Source: a bacterium
Lineage (GTDB): Bacteria; Babelota; Babeliae; Babelales; JABDEC01
NCBI GenBank assembly: GCA_947486885.1
Contig: CANKVQ010000029.1
Location: forward strand, 1 to 6,744
Reading direction: 5' to 3'
Length of the DNA: 6,744 bases
The position numbers and the translations under genes were made by a program. Below are positions 6,569 to 6,744 of the stretch, in pieces. The stretch's first letter is position 1; each line of letters begins with the position of its first letter. A model generated the notes under the pieces. That model saw only the letters and a program-made list of their open reading frames with translations. It searched no databases and was not told where the DNA came from.

Positions 6569-6744
6569 ACTCTTTAAATTGCGCTGAAAACGGATTTAAT
6601 ACCAGGCTAAGCGGTTCATCGCCCGCAAAGTTAATTATTACTGGCTGGGTAATACCCTCAGGAAAAATTAAAAAATTTAAATTATTACTAGACTCAGATT
6701 TAGTATTTGTAATATAAAAATCTTTAACCGCAAATAATTCTGAA
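6540..6744 (-). CDS. gspH: Probable GspH-like minor pseudopilin, C-terminal 67 residues only
   Basis: A frame enters from the right edge (first full codon at 6741-6743) and ends at TAA (6540-6542). The visible piece reads SELFAVKDFYITNTKS, then NLNFLIFPEGITQPVIINF, GDEPLSLVLNPFSAQFKEYD and TPAT. The alternating hydrophobic pattern with a central FPEG-x-x-x-P-V-I-I turn resembles the C-terminal beta domain of GspH/FimT-type pseudopilins, where a phenylalanine-Pro-Asp/Glu-Gly turn is typical. The prepilin signature would lie outside the window, so the identification depends on this pattern and on position directly before gspI, where gspH sits in T2SS operons. The 29-nt overlap with gspI is a sign of one transcript. 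It could instead be gspG or an unrelated upstream gene. Confidence 0.6.
   Translation of the reverse strand, partial: SELFAVKDFYITNTKSESSNNLNFLIFPEGITQPVIINFAGDEPLSLVLNPFSAQFKEYDSYQTPAT

Noticed and set aside
1..6744. CRISPR array, tRNA/rRNA, transposase or inverted-repeat-bounded element
   Set aside because: No spaced repeats of the right size, no RNA-gene signatures and no transposase-like frame were seen; base composition looks even across the window.

Overview
The window reads as an AT-rich chromosome segment of a Gram-negative (diderm) bacterium. It carries minor-pseudopilin genes of a type II secretion system (T2SS), an MCE/MlaD lipid-transport protein with an outer-membrane-like C-terminal domain, and a periplasmic class C beta-lactamase-type serine hydrolase. 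These all imply an inner membrane, periplasm and outer membrane. Strong AT bias, tight gene packing, frequent TTG/GTG starts and exported proteins of no recognisable family would suit a host-associated lineage such as Dependentiae (TM6). That placement is an inference from style, not from a marker gene.

Layout from right to left, the direction of transcription of the main block, all on the minus strand: a partial gspH-like gene cut by the right edge (6540-6744), gspI-like (6041-6568), gspJ-like (5211-6041), gspK-like (4178-5182), mlaD/MCE (2590-4158) and an AmpC-like gene (1385-2590). The genes overlap by 1 to 29 nt or are separated by at most about 30 nt, so this looks like one operon whose promoter lies beyond the right edge. 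On the plus strand, converging on this operon with only 9 nt between stop codons, is a membrane protein of unknown family (632-1375). Left of it is a 158-nt divergent intergenic region, then the 5' part of a secreted protein of unknown family on the minus strand, running off the left edge (1-473).

H, I, J and K are the minor pseudopilins that in characterised T2SSs form and initiate the tip of the periplasmic pseudopilus. All three complete genes start with a prepilin-type leader (Gly then Phe at the cleavage site) and a hydrophobic helix. As expected for the family, I and J keep Glu at position +5 and K lacks it. The MCE protein is predicted to anchor in the inner membrane, cross the periplasm by a long helical segment and end in a beta-rich, barrel-like domain, so one chain could bridge both membranes for lipid transport. 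Its usual partners (MlaE permease, MlaF ATPase) are not in the window. The AmpC-like protein has all three active-site motifs of the serine beta-lactamase/PBP fold and should act in the periplasm. The operon is therefore devoted to cell-envelope machinery, but I see no evidence of a direct biochemical link between its parts.

No tRNA, rRNA, CRISPR, insertion sequence or convincing rho-independent terminator was seen. The most noteworthy points are the MCE-barrel fusion, its co-transcription with the pseudopilin tip genes and an AmpC-type hydrolase, and the charged low-complexity tails on the I and J pseudopilins.
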